Origin: an uncultured Corynebacterium sp.
Lineage (GTDB): Bacteria; Actinomycetota; Actinomycetes; Mycobacteriales; Mycobacteriaceae
Assembly: GCF_946222835.1 (NCBI RefSeq)
Contig: NZ_CAMIHD010000015.1
Span: forward strand, 1-48,861
Direction of reading: 5' to 3'
DNA: 48,861 nt
Part shown: piece by piece, positions 27,201-33,205 of the stretch
Layout of the letters: every line of letters starts with the position of its first letter
Numbering within the stretch: the stretch's first letter is position 1
Position numbers and translations under genes: made by a program
Notes under the pieces: model-generated
Told to the model about the DNA's origin: nothing
Databases searched by the model: none
Seen by the model: the letters and a program-made list of their open reading frames with translations, nothing else

Positions 27201-27399
27201 GCGCCTCGGCCGAAGGGGTAATCTGCTCGGAAAAAGGACCTATAGGAAAAACTGTAAGAACAAGGGTGATCACAGCAACCATCCACGCGGCGAAACCACC
27301 TTGAATATTTGCTTTTGCTTGCATACCTGCTCCTAAAGACGTCGTGCTGGAATTAGAGTGAAAATTGTCGCGGAAACGAGAAAGTGCAAGATTATTCAT
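21238..27399 (-). CDS. Giant LPDTG-anchored pilus tip or surface adhesin with repeated cysteine-paired modules
   Basis: 2053 residues, by far the largest gene here. A long signal segment (hydrophobic AAWMVAVITLVLTVFPIG, about residues 37-54) ends near EAQTG. Residues about 70-520 form an N-terminal head I do not recognise; it has scattered cysteines and no DxSxS metal site. From about 525 to 1850 come about ten modules of 100-150 residues. Each starts with a K-x-V/I strand, has a first Cys in a F-x-x-x-x-C strand and a second in a P-x-G-x-x-C-x-V-x-E motif (for example LPAGSTCDVSEK, IPDGSECTVAEG, VPSGAWCTVTEV). This resembles DUF5979 repeats. A DUF11-like domain precedes LPDTG at about 2017, a membrane helix and an acidic tail. 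Position after the minor pilin suggests the tip (SpaC/SpaF role). The ATG overlaps the minor-pilin stop by eight bases. Confidence 0.88.
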   Translation of the reverse strand: MNNLALSRFRDNFHSNSSTTSLGAGMQAKANIQGGFAAWMVAVITLVLTVFPIGPFSEQITPSAEAQTGTTSPSATPQNKGWSTNESVYNKCSFRRGSGPAEAYANQLCWIDLSGIIEKISSQTQKLPGSPDGYTSTVPRRITKDLGRYELSFDISQRNENPNRNDRSAWNRDKDLLNIQRDRIADSVFGGSIDGNDYFTRTANDNLNSPGLSFKGAGITDTSQMTKFEFRNIALKDKQTQKTVSNYRLNVMDAAQTHDTGSAVTRGEGLSVDTPNDPSKVSLFTRFTPNGYVKACDPNDRGGSRPNRFGPAIEDYYDEADITQKDFFCFDNTNWKNAGSYLLGGDGISNLDVGLFTRKEFQAFALAINIGRMTGGVEPTDTSMEQAATGQATSFDFGMAIRDNGQETAVPYQGDGIYTQQVRRMDASDSQGTKAADQMVFESTASGKEKDKAFARYSPEWKCTLTGSSSGSFTITENQAPAGFTLENDASSGTSKLVYNNERSIPVSCKVTWKPRFKAASLALHKTVDGTAQGFSDVQNRRFRIEYSCKEPAGFSKAFPAIKLNDGVDLTAGESNTVQGLPAGSTCDVSEKFVDQEPAFSGESLKVTVNGDEVPVSNKEAKKTLTLEEGTNGTAGSSKADINNKYDYRTGTINVSKHIAGDPVSELGSPRDYRFELRCQGTDYSKTLVLNAQGSNDELNGSVRFEGVPVERDCFLRPLSGLNEEEAKTISFDGRTVTEADGKEIGVRDDGSYLLRLPDYTDGSAPSQSDTHIEARYSYKSRDVSVIKQVTGPAAALIGQDDTFPVHYRCEVPGDSSSKKEGDLEIAAGEENAGKIKDVRINSDCVVFEKPVNEQSAANLDSTTVSSSDSSDNVKNLENEEAKSSPVLKVNAAEGALQNRVIVSNHYVNKLGTVDVAKAISPDNEIDLSRLPANYQLGFRCGGRTVETSPGEFQNVGLTGTVTLADGENQKLKADITDPKLAALVNDQGGYMGVPYGNSCTFSEETPKTGSGILWSTDAAEQTLDVDKEENSVQITNSFAAAGDGITISQNQLGRSTMSEDVTYNLKCEDNGSPVDLGQFGSFTLGKDKQSITIPSTIATQGLTCSLQEATKDPGTRTKDGKSFEIDRDSTVSVDGNQEAFEDEAQIDSGSFEVGDQTVVTVSHDYNYVPRKVSATKNVEFDTNTGDYISEVRKNVKYNRLFDVQLTCTPPDGGSQISVSGKVSSQHSNDTGSQNISVDQIPDGSECTVAEGPTSAAEGIDFKQEVEADGNRRERSVDFTVTGDTPVTLINTYSRRLAKVDLTKIANTPIDIEATFPGRDKSEIYYTHTFNMTCKDPEGTEQESGELPPIAARTITGPGETEFAEVPVGASCQITGDKFGQLDLEKDDADGTKLQTHLRPEKVEWQLRREDQTSKTGTDLDDGETTSESFTVKDDEDNGGPGNDIDLTNYYQFVMSKMKMSKKIEAQPADLALLRKEKPDFNFTYQCKGVGYSRSDLGLPARLNAGDTEKFADGSLHFVSDEVEVPSGAWCTVTEVEPSSTPSALEWSADSSTVAKRVNGENEPAASYDFVNRYKRRTAPVRLAALQEGYARGIESASYSMNVVCKPQDEGDSEFTKNVEIPVARTNSLDTVAGEKEPTAGEVVDLPVGYDCTLDMNNSSALKPRPQLEVTQGQRSPYVEFGTWFNGQPSESNPDRKIATVGADEVTPEMKKNTYDFSIPDDVRSVSGAPVMTVASEAMNLRAKVDVSFKKVTRGAAGKDRKFDFVTSCGDNFQLSDGQTHQIKSVDVDRECEIYENESEDGTTPIISYEDLPSDTRLLNVHAVSGIKSEGKASGSYWGFNVAPVADAADTSTSGPKWALTAVNLYPGVKLKKTIDGAPISSVTGAVADTAVLADDAETMRFHYSVTNDGAFPIKELGVQEPELAGYTLIADDGKEYKVDQEGRVPREVCSFGDSELPVDGTRECSFDVKIDASKEETYTYRGTAKLTGTTAGADMKVTAEDGYGAIRLSKSLGFLLPDTGMQTLVWALLLGLILLAVGLWYYLRNRDEDEEE

Positions 27400-28678
27400 T
27401 CTCTTCACCGTCACTCTCTCTACGGCGTAATAACAGAATGCCGATGAAAATAGCTAGGACAGCCAATCCAAACAGGCCGATTATATTAGCGCCGGTTTCA
27501 GCCAGTCCACCCAAAAAGCCGCTACTTTGTTCCCCACCGGAGTGATCGGATTGTTGAGTATTTTGTGCTTGTCTACCTGGCGCTTCTGATTGGTCGCTAT
27601 TTTCGTCAGAAGAGTCCGGACGAGGGAAAAAGTTGCCGAGCCATCCGCGGTTGCTATTATTCTTGCCTTTGTTGTCTCCTGGCGACGGAGTATGGGGGAC
27701 ATTGCCGTTCCTGAGGAACACCGACACCTTTTCTGATTCAAGAGGTCCAGGCAGACCGTCACATCCCTCTTCCGAGGGCTCAGAACTCTCCTTGGAAAAG
27801 CTGGGTAAGCAGTATCCATCGGGTGAAAACTTTGCAGAGTTATATATCGGGGACGAAATGTCCGCGCTTTCGCGTACGAAGGTCTTGAGCTCAAAGGATA
27901 GTGAAGCCTCTGGGTGCCCTTTCCGGGGCTTCGAGATTTTCTGCAAGCCGGCTCGAGTCAGAGAAAATACTACGGTATTTCCGTGCTGCGATATGTGAAA
28001 GTCATCTTCCGAAAGCGCGAACTGTCCAGTTGCGTTTCGAATCTCAGCGAATTCGATCTCTCGAAACTCCAAGCGCCCATCCAAAGAGTCAAAGACCGAA
28101 TACTGATATAGCTTCCCAGATTTGTCTGTGGGTGGCAGGTCTGTCGAGATTTTGAAACGAACCTCTTGCCCTGGCGAAGCTTGAGTCACCGAAGCACTCT
28201 TCAAGATACTAGGCGCCTGAGTCTTTGCCTGCACTCGCGTTGTTTGCCCTCGATAGATGTACACAAGGAATGGCTGAATATGCGTTACCGCTTGGTTTCC
28301 AACGTGTCGACTGGCTTCAGAGATTTGATAAACCCCAACATCAAGTCCATCAAAATGAGCAACTCCAGCTGGGTCTGTAGTTGCGGAACGAGGAGTCCCT
28401 AGAGGATGATCGGCATCTGTCGTCAACAACGACGGATCCGCTACCGCCAGCTCTCCGAGCTTGGAATTATTGTTTTCGGTGATGCCTTCAATTTTTCGCG
28501 CTTGAAGGACGGCAGAATCCTCTGCCGGATTAAATAGCTCGCTCGCGGGCTTTGTAACCTCAAGTGCACCAAATTCTGTAGCATCCGCTGAGGCTGGCCG
28601 AACCATTAGAAAGACAAATAGGTATAGGCACGCCAGCATAAGGCCCGCAATTGCGCTCTTTTTCCCAGTCATGCCCAT
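27392..28678 (-). CDS. Minor (base) pilin with LAETG sorting signal, SpaB/SpaE type
   Basis: 428 residues. Signal peptide at 1-31 (hydrophobic GLMLACLYLFVFLMV, cut near ASADA). Residues about 35-150 form a CnaB-like pilin domain with DGLDVGVYQISEAS, an E-box-like strand. A second beta domain (about 160-300) is followed by a Ser/Asn/Asp-rich linker and LAETG at 392-396, a membrane helix and a mixed charged tail. LAxTG variants are common in minor pilins that end up at the pilus base and are joined to the cell wall by the housekeeping sortase. AGGAACTTTC lies before the ATG. It follows the first sortase by 15 bases and overlaps the tip gene. Confidence 0.88.
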   Translation of the reverse strand: MGMTGKKSAIAGLMLACLYLFVFLMVRPASADATEFGALEVTKPASELFNPAEDSAVLQARKIEGITENNNSKLGELAVADPSLLTTDADHPLGTPRSATTDPAGVAHFDGLDVGVYQISEASRHVGNQAVTHIQPFLVYIYRGQTTRVQAKTQAPSILKSASVTQASPGQEVRFKISTDLPPTDKSGKLYQYSVFDSLDGRLEFREIEFAEIRNATGQFALSEDDFHISQHGNTVVFSLTRAGLQKISKPRKGHPEASLSFELKTFVRESADISSPIYNSAKFSPDGYCLPSFSKESSEPSEEGCDGLPGPLESEKVSVFLRNGNVPHTPSPGDNKGKNNSNRGWLGNFFPRPDSSDENSDQSEAPGRQAQNTQQSDHSGGEQSSGFLGGLAETGANIIGLFGLAVLAIFIGILLLRRRESDGEENE

Positions 28679-28693
28679 GAAAGTTCCTATTGC

Positions 28694-29569
28694 CTAATTT
28701 TCCGCTTCGAATTTAGAGTTTTCTTTGCGCTTTTTGCGCTGCCGCCACAGCCACCACAGCAAGTAAAAGATGATAAGAAGTGCCAGAATGATCGCTATGG
28801 TCATCCACAATTGCCACGGTGAGTTGATGTGATCATCGTAGTTACTCGGCAGCTCTGTTCTTTCACCGTGTACGAGGAGTCGGTGACTGTTAATGCCATA
28901 AGGAGTACAGGTAACAAGCGTGAGTAAATCCTTTCCTTCTACGGGTTCAATCCTGTCTATTTCTGAAGGAAGAACTTTCTCAATTGAAGTGACCTTATAC
29001 GCCAAAGGCTTACCCATAACCTCAACGGTGAAAACGTCCCCATTTTTCATGTGTGTGAGGTTGTCAAACATCGTTAAGGTGGCTAAGCCCGTATGCCCTG
29101 TCAATACAGAGTGAGAGCCCTCGCCGCCTACGGGCAACGCAGTTCCGTACAAGTGGCCCACTCCATGAGACAACACGCTTGTCGACGTCCCGTGATAAAC
29201 CGGCAGGTCGATACCTACCGAGGGCGCTCGGACGCGTGCCATTGGCAGCATTAAGCTGAGAATGCTTTCGTACTCCTTGTACTGCGGCGAGTCAGTATCC
29301 GGCCCATTGAGCCAGGGATCAGGAGCCCCGACCTCGGGCAGTGTCTCGTTATACGCCCGGGCTCGAGCAAACTCAGCGTACTTTTGTTCGCTGGGTAACG
29401 CGGCAACTTCCGCAGAGTACTTATCCGCGATGCGCTGCTGTTCGAGGTTTTTGTAATAAGTAAGCACTACTGGGGAGAGGAACACGACAAGTGCTAAGAC
29501 CAAGTAAACAATCGAGCGAAACCGCCGTTTGGAAACGCGCTGCCCTTCTGGTTGCTTCACACGAGCCAT
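28694..29569 (-). CDS. Class C (pilin-polymerising) sortase, first of the cluster
   Basis: 291 residues. N-terminal membrane helix (IVYLVLALVVFLSPVVL), then the sortase barrel with His159 (LTGHTG), Cys221 (LVTCTPYG) and Arg230 (INSHRLL), and a C-terminal helix plus basic tail. A DPW lid motif at residues 84-86 precedes the barrel, as in true pilus polymerases such as SrtA of C. diphtheriae. Being next to the shaft pilin, it is the likely polymerase that links pilin lysine to the threonine of LPATG. The ATG at 29569 is chosen because GAAGGGA lies eight bases upstream; a GTG two codons earlier is less likely. Confidence 0.94.
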   Translation of the reverse strand: MARVKQPEGQRVSKRRFRSIVYLVLALVVFLSPVVLTYYKNLEQQRIADKYSAEVAALPSEQKYAEFARARAYNETLPEVGAPDPWLNGPDTDSPQYKEYESILSLMLPMARVRAPSVGIDLPVYHGTSTSVLSHGVGHLYGTALPVGGEGSHSVLTGHTGLATLTMFDNLTHMKNGDVFTVEVMGKPLAYKVTSIEKVLPSEIDRIEPVEGKDLLTLVTCTPYGINSHRLLVHGERTELPSNYDDHINSPWQLWMTIAIILALLIIFYLLWWLWRQRKKRKENSKFEAEN

Positions 29570-29626
29570 GCCCACTTCCCTTCCGGCCCCAAAGCTACTG
29601 ATGAGGCCGTCTCTTACCTCTTTCTT

Positions 29627-31162
29627 TTATGCAGCAGAACGGGAATCCTTATAGGAGGTATAGATACCGCGAGCCAGCAGCGCGAGACCAACGAGGAAGA
29701 CCAAAATTATGCCCCACGCACCGGTTGCCGGAAGCTGTCCTAGGACCGAGTTACGCTGGTTGTCCACCGTGACGGCCAAGGTCTTTGCAGCTGGGTCGAC
29801 GGTAACGTGCTGCGGAACCTCGTTGCGGACGAAGTTTTTCGGTGCCTTTGTCTCAAGTACGCAGTAGTCCTTGGACTTGACGCCGGTCTCAGCTGCGAAA
29901 GACTGGATCGGAATGGCATAACCCGCCGCTTTAGCCTCTAGGTTCGGGGCGGTACCCGTGGAGTCACCAGTCTTAATGGTGGTTCCCGGGGTTCCTTCAG
30001 CGGTGGTAGCCATGTTCAGTGGGGAACCGAGTAGCTGCCAGTTGTCGTCCTCCTGCTTACACTGGTAGAGCTCAAACTCAGCGCCATCGAGCGAATCGCC
30101 TTCTTTGGCATTGCCAGAAGTCTTCGTGATAGTCAAGTTACCGAAGATGGTCTTGGTCGGGTTATCTTCTTCTTCATCCGGCGTTGCTGGGTCATCACCG
30201 TTGGTATCTACCTCAGCACCGTTGGGAAGAAGGATCTTCGCGGTGTTAGTGATTTCACCGCTTTCCGGAGCCTTAGTAATGGTTGCCGGGAACTCAACGA
30301 GAACCTTCAGTCCCGGAGCCGACTTGCGGGCTTCCTGCAGCTTGGACAAGCCATCCTTAGTGAACTCCACCTGCAGAGTATTGGTGGCATCATCCAAGGT
30401 GATGTTGTAATCGCCCGAGGCCAGCGTTGCGCCATTGGTAGCCCCCTCAAGAGACACCTTCACATCCTCAGGCTTTACAGACAATGCTGAGTTGAGAGGA
30501 TCTTGAATGATGAAGCGGCTGAGTGTTTCGGCCGGTACTGGGGCGTTAACGGTGTAGGTCAGCTGCTTGCCGATGGTGGCATCGGCATCTTTAACCTGCT
30601 TGGAAGGTACGATATTCTGGTTCTTGGGTTTTACATCTTGCGTGTAGACCCATTCTCCATTCTCATCATGCGGCAACGTTACAAGGAATGGCGGTGCAGT
30701 GGTGTAACCATTTCGGCTAATTTCGGTGACCTTGTAGGCGCCGACTTTCAGGCCGTCCTGCTCAGAATCGAAGGTGACCTTGCCATCGTCTCCGGTCTTC
30801 TTGGTCTTCTCGGTGAAGTCGCCATCAATTGGAGCGTTCTCCGCGGTGTAACCGGCCAGCTTCTTCCACCCTTCTTGAGTGGTTAGGTCCACGTCCACGC
30901 GCTCGATTTTGAATTGGGTGCCGCTTAGCGGTGTACTCGTATCCCCCGGATCACCCAAGTATTTAGTAATGGTGAGTTTAACATCGGCGTTAGCGTCGAT
31001 AACTGCAGTATTGCTTGGGGTGACCGGGGTGGGGGCCGTCTCCACCCCAGCTTCAGGGGCTGTGGTGTTTTGAGCAAATGCAGGTGCGGCGAAGCCAGTG
31101 CCAAAGACGGAGAGAGTGCCAACCGCGATTACCGCAGCAAGACGGGTGGAAACTTTATTCAT
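29627..31162 (-). CDS. Major shaft pilin, SpaA/SpaD type
   Basis: 511 residues. Signal peptide 1-30 ends in APAFA. The mature protein has a CnaB domain with E-box-like YKVTEISRNGY (144-153), then the pilin motif WVYTQDVKPKNQ at 171-182, whose Lys180 is the expected site of polymerisation. A middle domain follows, then a third domain with Cys368 and Cys434 (likely disulphide) and the E-box YCVLETKAP around Glu437 (intramolecular isopeptide bond). The LPATG sorting signal is at 477-481, followed by a membrane helix and a short basic tail. It is the first gene of the pilus operon and should be the most abundant subunit. The chosen ATG has AGGA upstream; an 18-codon extension lacks support. Confidence 0.95.
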   Translation of the reverse strand: MNKVSTRLAAVIAVGTLSVFGTGFAAPAFAQNTTAPEAGVETAPTPVTPSNTAVIDANADVKLTITKYLGDPGDTSTPLSGTQFKIERVDVDLTTQEGWKKLAGYTAENAPIDGDFTEKTKKTGDDGKVTFDSEQDGLKVGAYKVTEISRNGYTTAPPFLVTLPHDENGEWVYTQDVKPKNQNIVPSKQVKDADATIGKQLTYTVNAPVPAETLSRFIIQDPLNSALSVKPEDVKVSLEGATNGATLASGDYNITLDDATNTLQVEFTKDGLSKLQEARKSAPGLKVLVEFPATITKAPESGEITNTAKILLPNGAEVDTNGDDPATPDEEEDNPTKTIFGNLTITKTSGNAKEGDSLDGAEFELYQCKQEDDNWQLLGSPLNMATTAEGTPGTTIKTGDSTGTAPNLEAKAAGYAIPIQSFAAETGVKSKDYCVLETKAPKNFVRNEVPQHVTVDPAAKTLAVTVDNQRNSVLGQLPATGAWGIILVFLVGLALLARGIYTSYKDSRSAA

Positions 31163-31471
31163 GGGGTTCCTATCTTCCATGTCATGGAAACTAAGGCGAT
31201 ATCTTAACGCCCTCACAGCGATTCGTATAGATCGTACATTTCTTTCTGTACGCTGGCAACACTATAGGAAGTAATTTATTCGCATTTTGAGTGCTCTAAC
31301 CAAACATACAGAATTAAAAACTTTTAACCAGGGCTTTACTGTGACAATATGCCGACCCGCACAAAACCCTTGGCACATACCCTCCACTTTGCGAATAGGA
31401 TATTTTCCGCTCCAACTTCTTAAGCACAGCCCTGAGAGAACTACTACAGCTACAGTCGTACTTCACTGAGT
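31163..31471 (-). promoter_or_regulatory. Pilus operon control region with two palindromes
   Basis: This 309-base stretch precedes the shaft-pilin gene. TTCCATG-T-CATGGAA (31175-31189) sits 12 bases before the start, next to AGGA, where a bound protein or hairpin could block translation or early transcription. CGTACA-8-TGTACG (31233-31252) is an upstream operator-like palindrome. Candidate minus-strand -10 boxes are TAAGAT (31206-31201) and TATACG (31229-31224); neither has a convincing -35. The left part near the regulator gene shows nothing I can name. Confidence 0.45.
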
Positions 31472-31780
31472 CTACGAGCCAAATCCTACGACTATCCTAT
31501 CGAGGCACTCCAGATATTCGGCATATACCTTTCGCCCTTTTCTTGATAAGGAAAGATCGGTGATTGGGGTTTTGCCATCAAAGGCTTTTGATACATTGAC
31601 CAGCCCAGCCTCTTCGAGCGCGCCTACCGCCTTTGATAAGGCCGGATAGCCTACGCCCATATAGGCCTTCAAGGTTTGATAGTTAGCTGTATCCACGGAA
31701 TTAAGGCAGGCCATCACGGCCAAGCGTTTAGGTGAATGCACCAGGGACAGCAACCCCTGCAAGGCTGATACAAATTCCAT
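31472..31780 (-). CDS. Small winged-helix transcriptional regulator
   Basis: 102 residues. The pattern LVHSPKRLAVMACLNSV, then YQTLKAYMGVGYPALSKAVGALEEAGLVNV, then TDLSLSRKGRKVYAEYLECL is a one-domain winged helix like the MarR/ArsR-related HTH_34 group. Its start shares a base with the stop of the upstream membrane-protein gene (TGATG), so they are coupled. It lies just upstream of the pilus operon on the same strand and is a plausible regulator of it; that is inference from position. The longer frame to 31897 overlaps the membrane gene and is not used. Confidence 0.85.
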   Translation of the reverse strand: MEFVSALQGLLSLVHSPKRLAVMACLNSVDTANYQTLKAYMGVGYPALSKAVGALEEAGLVNVSKAFDGKTPITDLSLSRKGRKVYAEYLECLDRIVVGFGS

Positions 31781-32220
31781 CAGCTTCCCACCCGAATTTT
31801 CCAGGCAGCAAGAAAAGCCAAGGGAAGTCCGGCTGCACCAGCCAACAGTGCAGCCAAAACTACATCGAAGCCCCCGCCACCACTCAAGTACGGCCAAAAG
31901 AATTCAGCGATGGCGGCACACAGCATCGAAAAAATGGTGACAACGACATAACGGATCCGCCAACCGCGCGGTTGTACACCGCGATTAGACACAATACGTA
32001 CCGCTACCCCTATAGCAAGCCCAACAAACAGCAGCGGAACTAGGAAATATATAGTCGCCGAAATCCACGACTGCCCATCCTTGGCCAGTAGTCGAGCCCA
32101 CACAAACAACACAATGAGCACAGCGAATAAGAACAGCCACATTCCTTCGCGGCGGGACACCCCTTCTGGCCGCTTGGTACTATTTGCCTTTACCTTCGTA
32201 CTGAATCGACTCGACTCCAT
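31780..32220 (-). CDS. Four-helix membrane protein of unknown function
   Basis: 146 residues. A basic N-terminal tail of about 25 residues precedes four membrane helices at roughly 27-45, 55-76, 88-108 and 116-138; helix 4 follows a SGGGGFD loop. I do not recognise a family. GGGGGAGAG before the ATG is a strong ribosome site. It is the first gene of a two-gene unit with the small winged-helix regulator. Such pairs can work as a membrane sensor controlling a DNA-binding partner, which is a hypothesis here. Confidence 0.8.
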   Translation of the reverse strand: MESSRFSTKVKANSTKRPEGVSRREGMWLFLFAVLIVLFVWARLLAKDGQSWISATIYFLVPLLFVGLAIGVAVRIVSNRGVQPRGWRIRYVVVTIFSMLCAAIAEFFWPYLSGGGGFDVVLAALLAGAAGLPLAFLAAWKIRVGS

Positions 32221-32249
32221 GGCTCTCCCCCATCGTGATAGTTTCTTAA

Positions 32250-32278
32250 AATATAGCCACTTTCTAGTTTGGAAACAA
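32250..32278 (-). promoter_or_regulatory. Promoter of the membrane-protein/regulator unit
   Basis: Minus-strand TTGTTT (32278-32273) and TATATT (32255-32250) are spaced by 17 bases, a good sigma-A promoter, about 30 bases before the ATG. Confidence 0.6.
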
Positions 32279-32298
32279 GGAGCCCCTTAAAACAAGAA

Positions 32299-32336
32299 AA
32301 TCCTCGATCCACCCTCACCGGGGCAGATCGAGGATT
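32299..32336 (-). terminator. Intrinsic terminator of rplU-rpmA
   Basis: AATCCTCGATC (32299-32309) pairs perfectly over 11 bp with 32326-32336. On the minus strand it is followed by TTTTCTTGTTTT. It separates rpmA from the accessory block and obg. Confidence 0.9.
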
Positions 32337-32354
32337 AGCCTCATCGGCCTGAAG

Positions 32355-32633
32355 TTAAGCAGTCGCCTCTGCAGCAACCTCTTCAGCCGGAACGATGTTG
32401 ACCATACGACGGCCGCGCTTGATACCGAACTCAACGGAGCCAGCTGCAAGCGCGAACAGAGTATCGTCGCCGCCGCGGCCTACGTTCTCACCTGGGTGGA
32501 ACTTGGTACCGCGCTGACGCACGATGATCTCGCCGGCATTAACCTGCTGACCACCGAAGCGCTTGACACCGAGACGCTTGGACTCGGAATCGCGACCGTT
32601 GCTGGAGCTGGAAGCACCCTTCTTGTGTGCCAT
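32355..32633 (-). CDS. rpmA: 50S ribosomal protein L27
   Basis: 92 residues. MAHKKGASSSSNGRDSESKR is the standard L27 N-terminus, which reaches the peptidyl-transferase centre; no N-terminal propeptide is present. GGQQVNAGEIIVRQRGTKFH follows. A near-perfect Shine-Dalgarno (AAAGGAGGG) precedes the ATG. It forms an operon with rplU, 41 bases apart, and ends at a strong terminator. Confidence 0.98.
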   Translation of the reverse strand: MAHKKGASSSSNGRDSESKRLGVKRFGGQQVNAGEIIVRQRGTKFHPGENVGRGGDDTLFALAAGSVEFGIKRGRRMVNIVPAEEVAAEATA

Positions 32634-32674
32634 GTGGTTTCCCTCCTTTAGGGATAATTACAGCCGGTTAAGGC

Positions 32675-32980
32675 TTACTTGATACCGGTGATCTTCAAGG
32701 TGGTCACAGGCTGACGGTGGCCCAGACGCCTCTTGTAACCAGTCTTGTTCTTGTACTTCAGGATATCGACCTTCGGGCCCTTACCCTGCTCAACGATCTC
32801 TGCAGAAACAGAAACCTTCTCCAAGTCGGATGCCTTGGACTTAACATCGGCGCCATCGACGAGCAGAACCGGGGTGAGAGCTACGGCAGAGCCTGGCTCA
32901 CCCTCGATCTTCTCGACCTTGACGAGGTCACCTTCAGCAACCTTGTACTGCTTGCCGCCGGTCTTGACGATCGCGTACAT
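32675..32980 (-). CDS. rplU: 50S ribosomal protein L21
   Basis: 101 residues, starting MYAIVKTGGKQYKVAEGD, with the C-terminal YKNKTGYKRRLGHRQPVTTLKI signature of L21 (23S rRNA binding). AAGGGG stands before the ATG. The 225-base region up to rne (32981-33205) must hold the promoter; a minus-strand TTGACA lies at 33145-33140, but I cannot fit a convincing -10 to it. A small hairpin (CTCAC-TTA-GTGAG, near 33080) lies in the leader. Confidence 0.98.
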   Translation of the reverse strand: MYAIVKTGGKQYKVAEGDLVKVEKIEGEPGSAVALTPVLLVDGADVKSKASDLEKVSVSAEIVEQGKGPKVDILKYKNKTGYKRRLGHRQPVTTLKITGIK

Positions 32981-33158
32981 AGAGGGTTACCCCTTATCTA
33001 AACTCGCTCGGAAGCAACCGGAGAGGCCGCGTTCCGAATGGACACTTACACATTGCGTTTAGTTCCCGCGCGAACATGCCCGCACAGCTCACTTAGTGAG
33101 TGTCGGACTGATCCAGCGTCGTGAGTACTAAACAGCGACTGTCAAAGACTACCCCGTA

Positions 33159-33194
33159 GCGGGCACAAAATACAAACCACGCTTTTGTGCCCGC
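33159..33194. terminator. Long hairpin behind rne
   Basis: GCGGGCACAAAA (33159-33170) and TTTTGTGCCCGC (33183-33194) form a perfect 12-bp stem, 12 bases past the rne stop. The A/T part is inside the stem and no T-tract follows, so it may stabilise or process the mRNA rather than terminate it alone. Confidence 0.5.
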
Positions 33195-33205
33195 GTGGCG
33201 TAGCC

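Noticed and set aside
21238..27399. von Willebrand A domain in the giant adhesin
   Set aside because: The only similar string is FDISQRN near residue 155; it lacks the serines and later acidic residues of a metal site.
21238..27399. CRISPR-like regularity in the repeated modules
   Set aside because: The repeats are protein modules of 100-150 residues with divergent DNA, not short identical repeats with spacers. No CRISPR array or cas gene is present.
31287..31469. 60-codon plus-strand frame in the pilus control region
   Set aside because: No ribosome site, no recognisable sequence, and it lies in AT-rich regulatory DNA.
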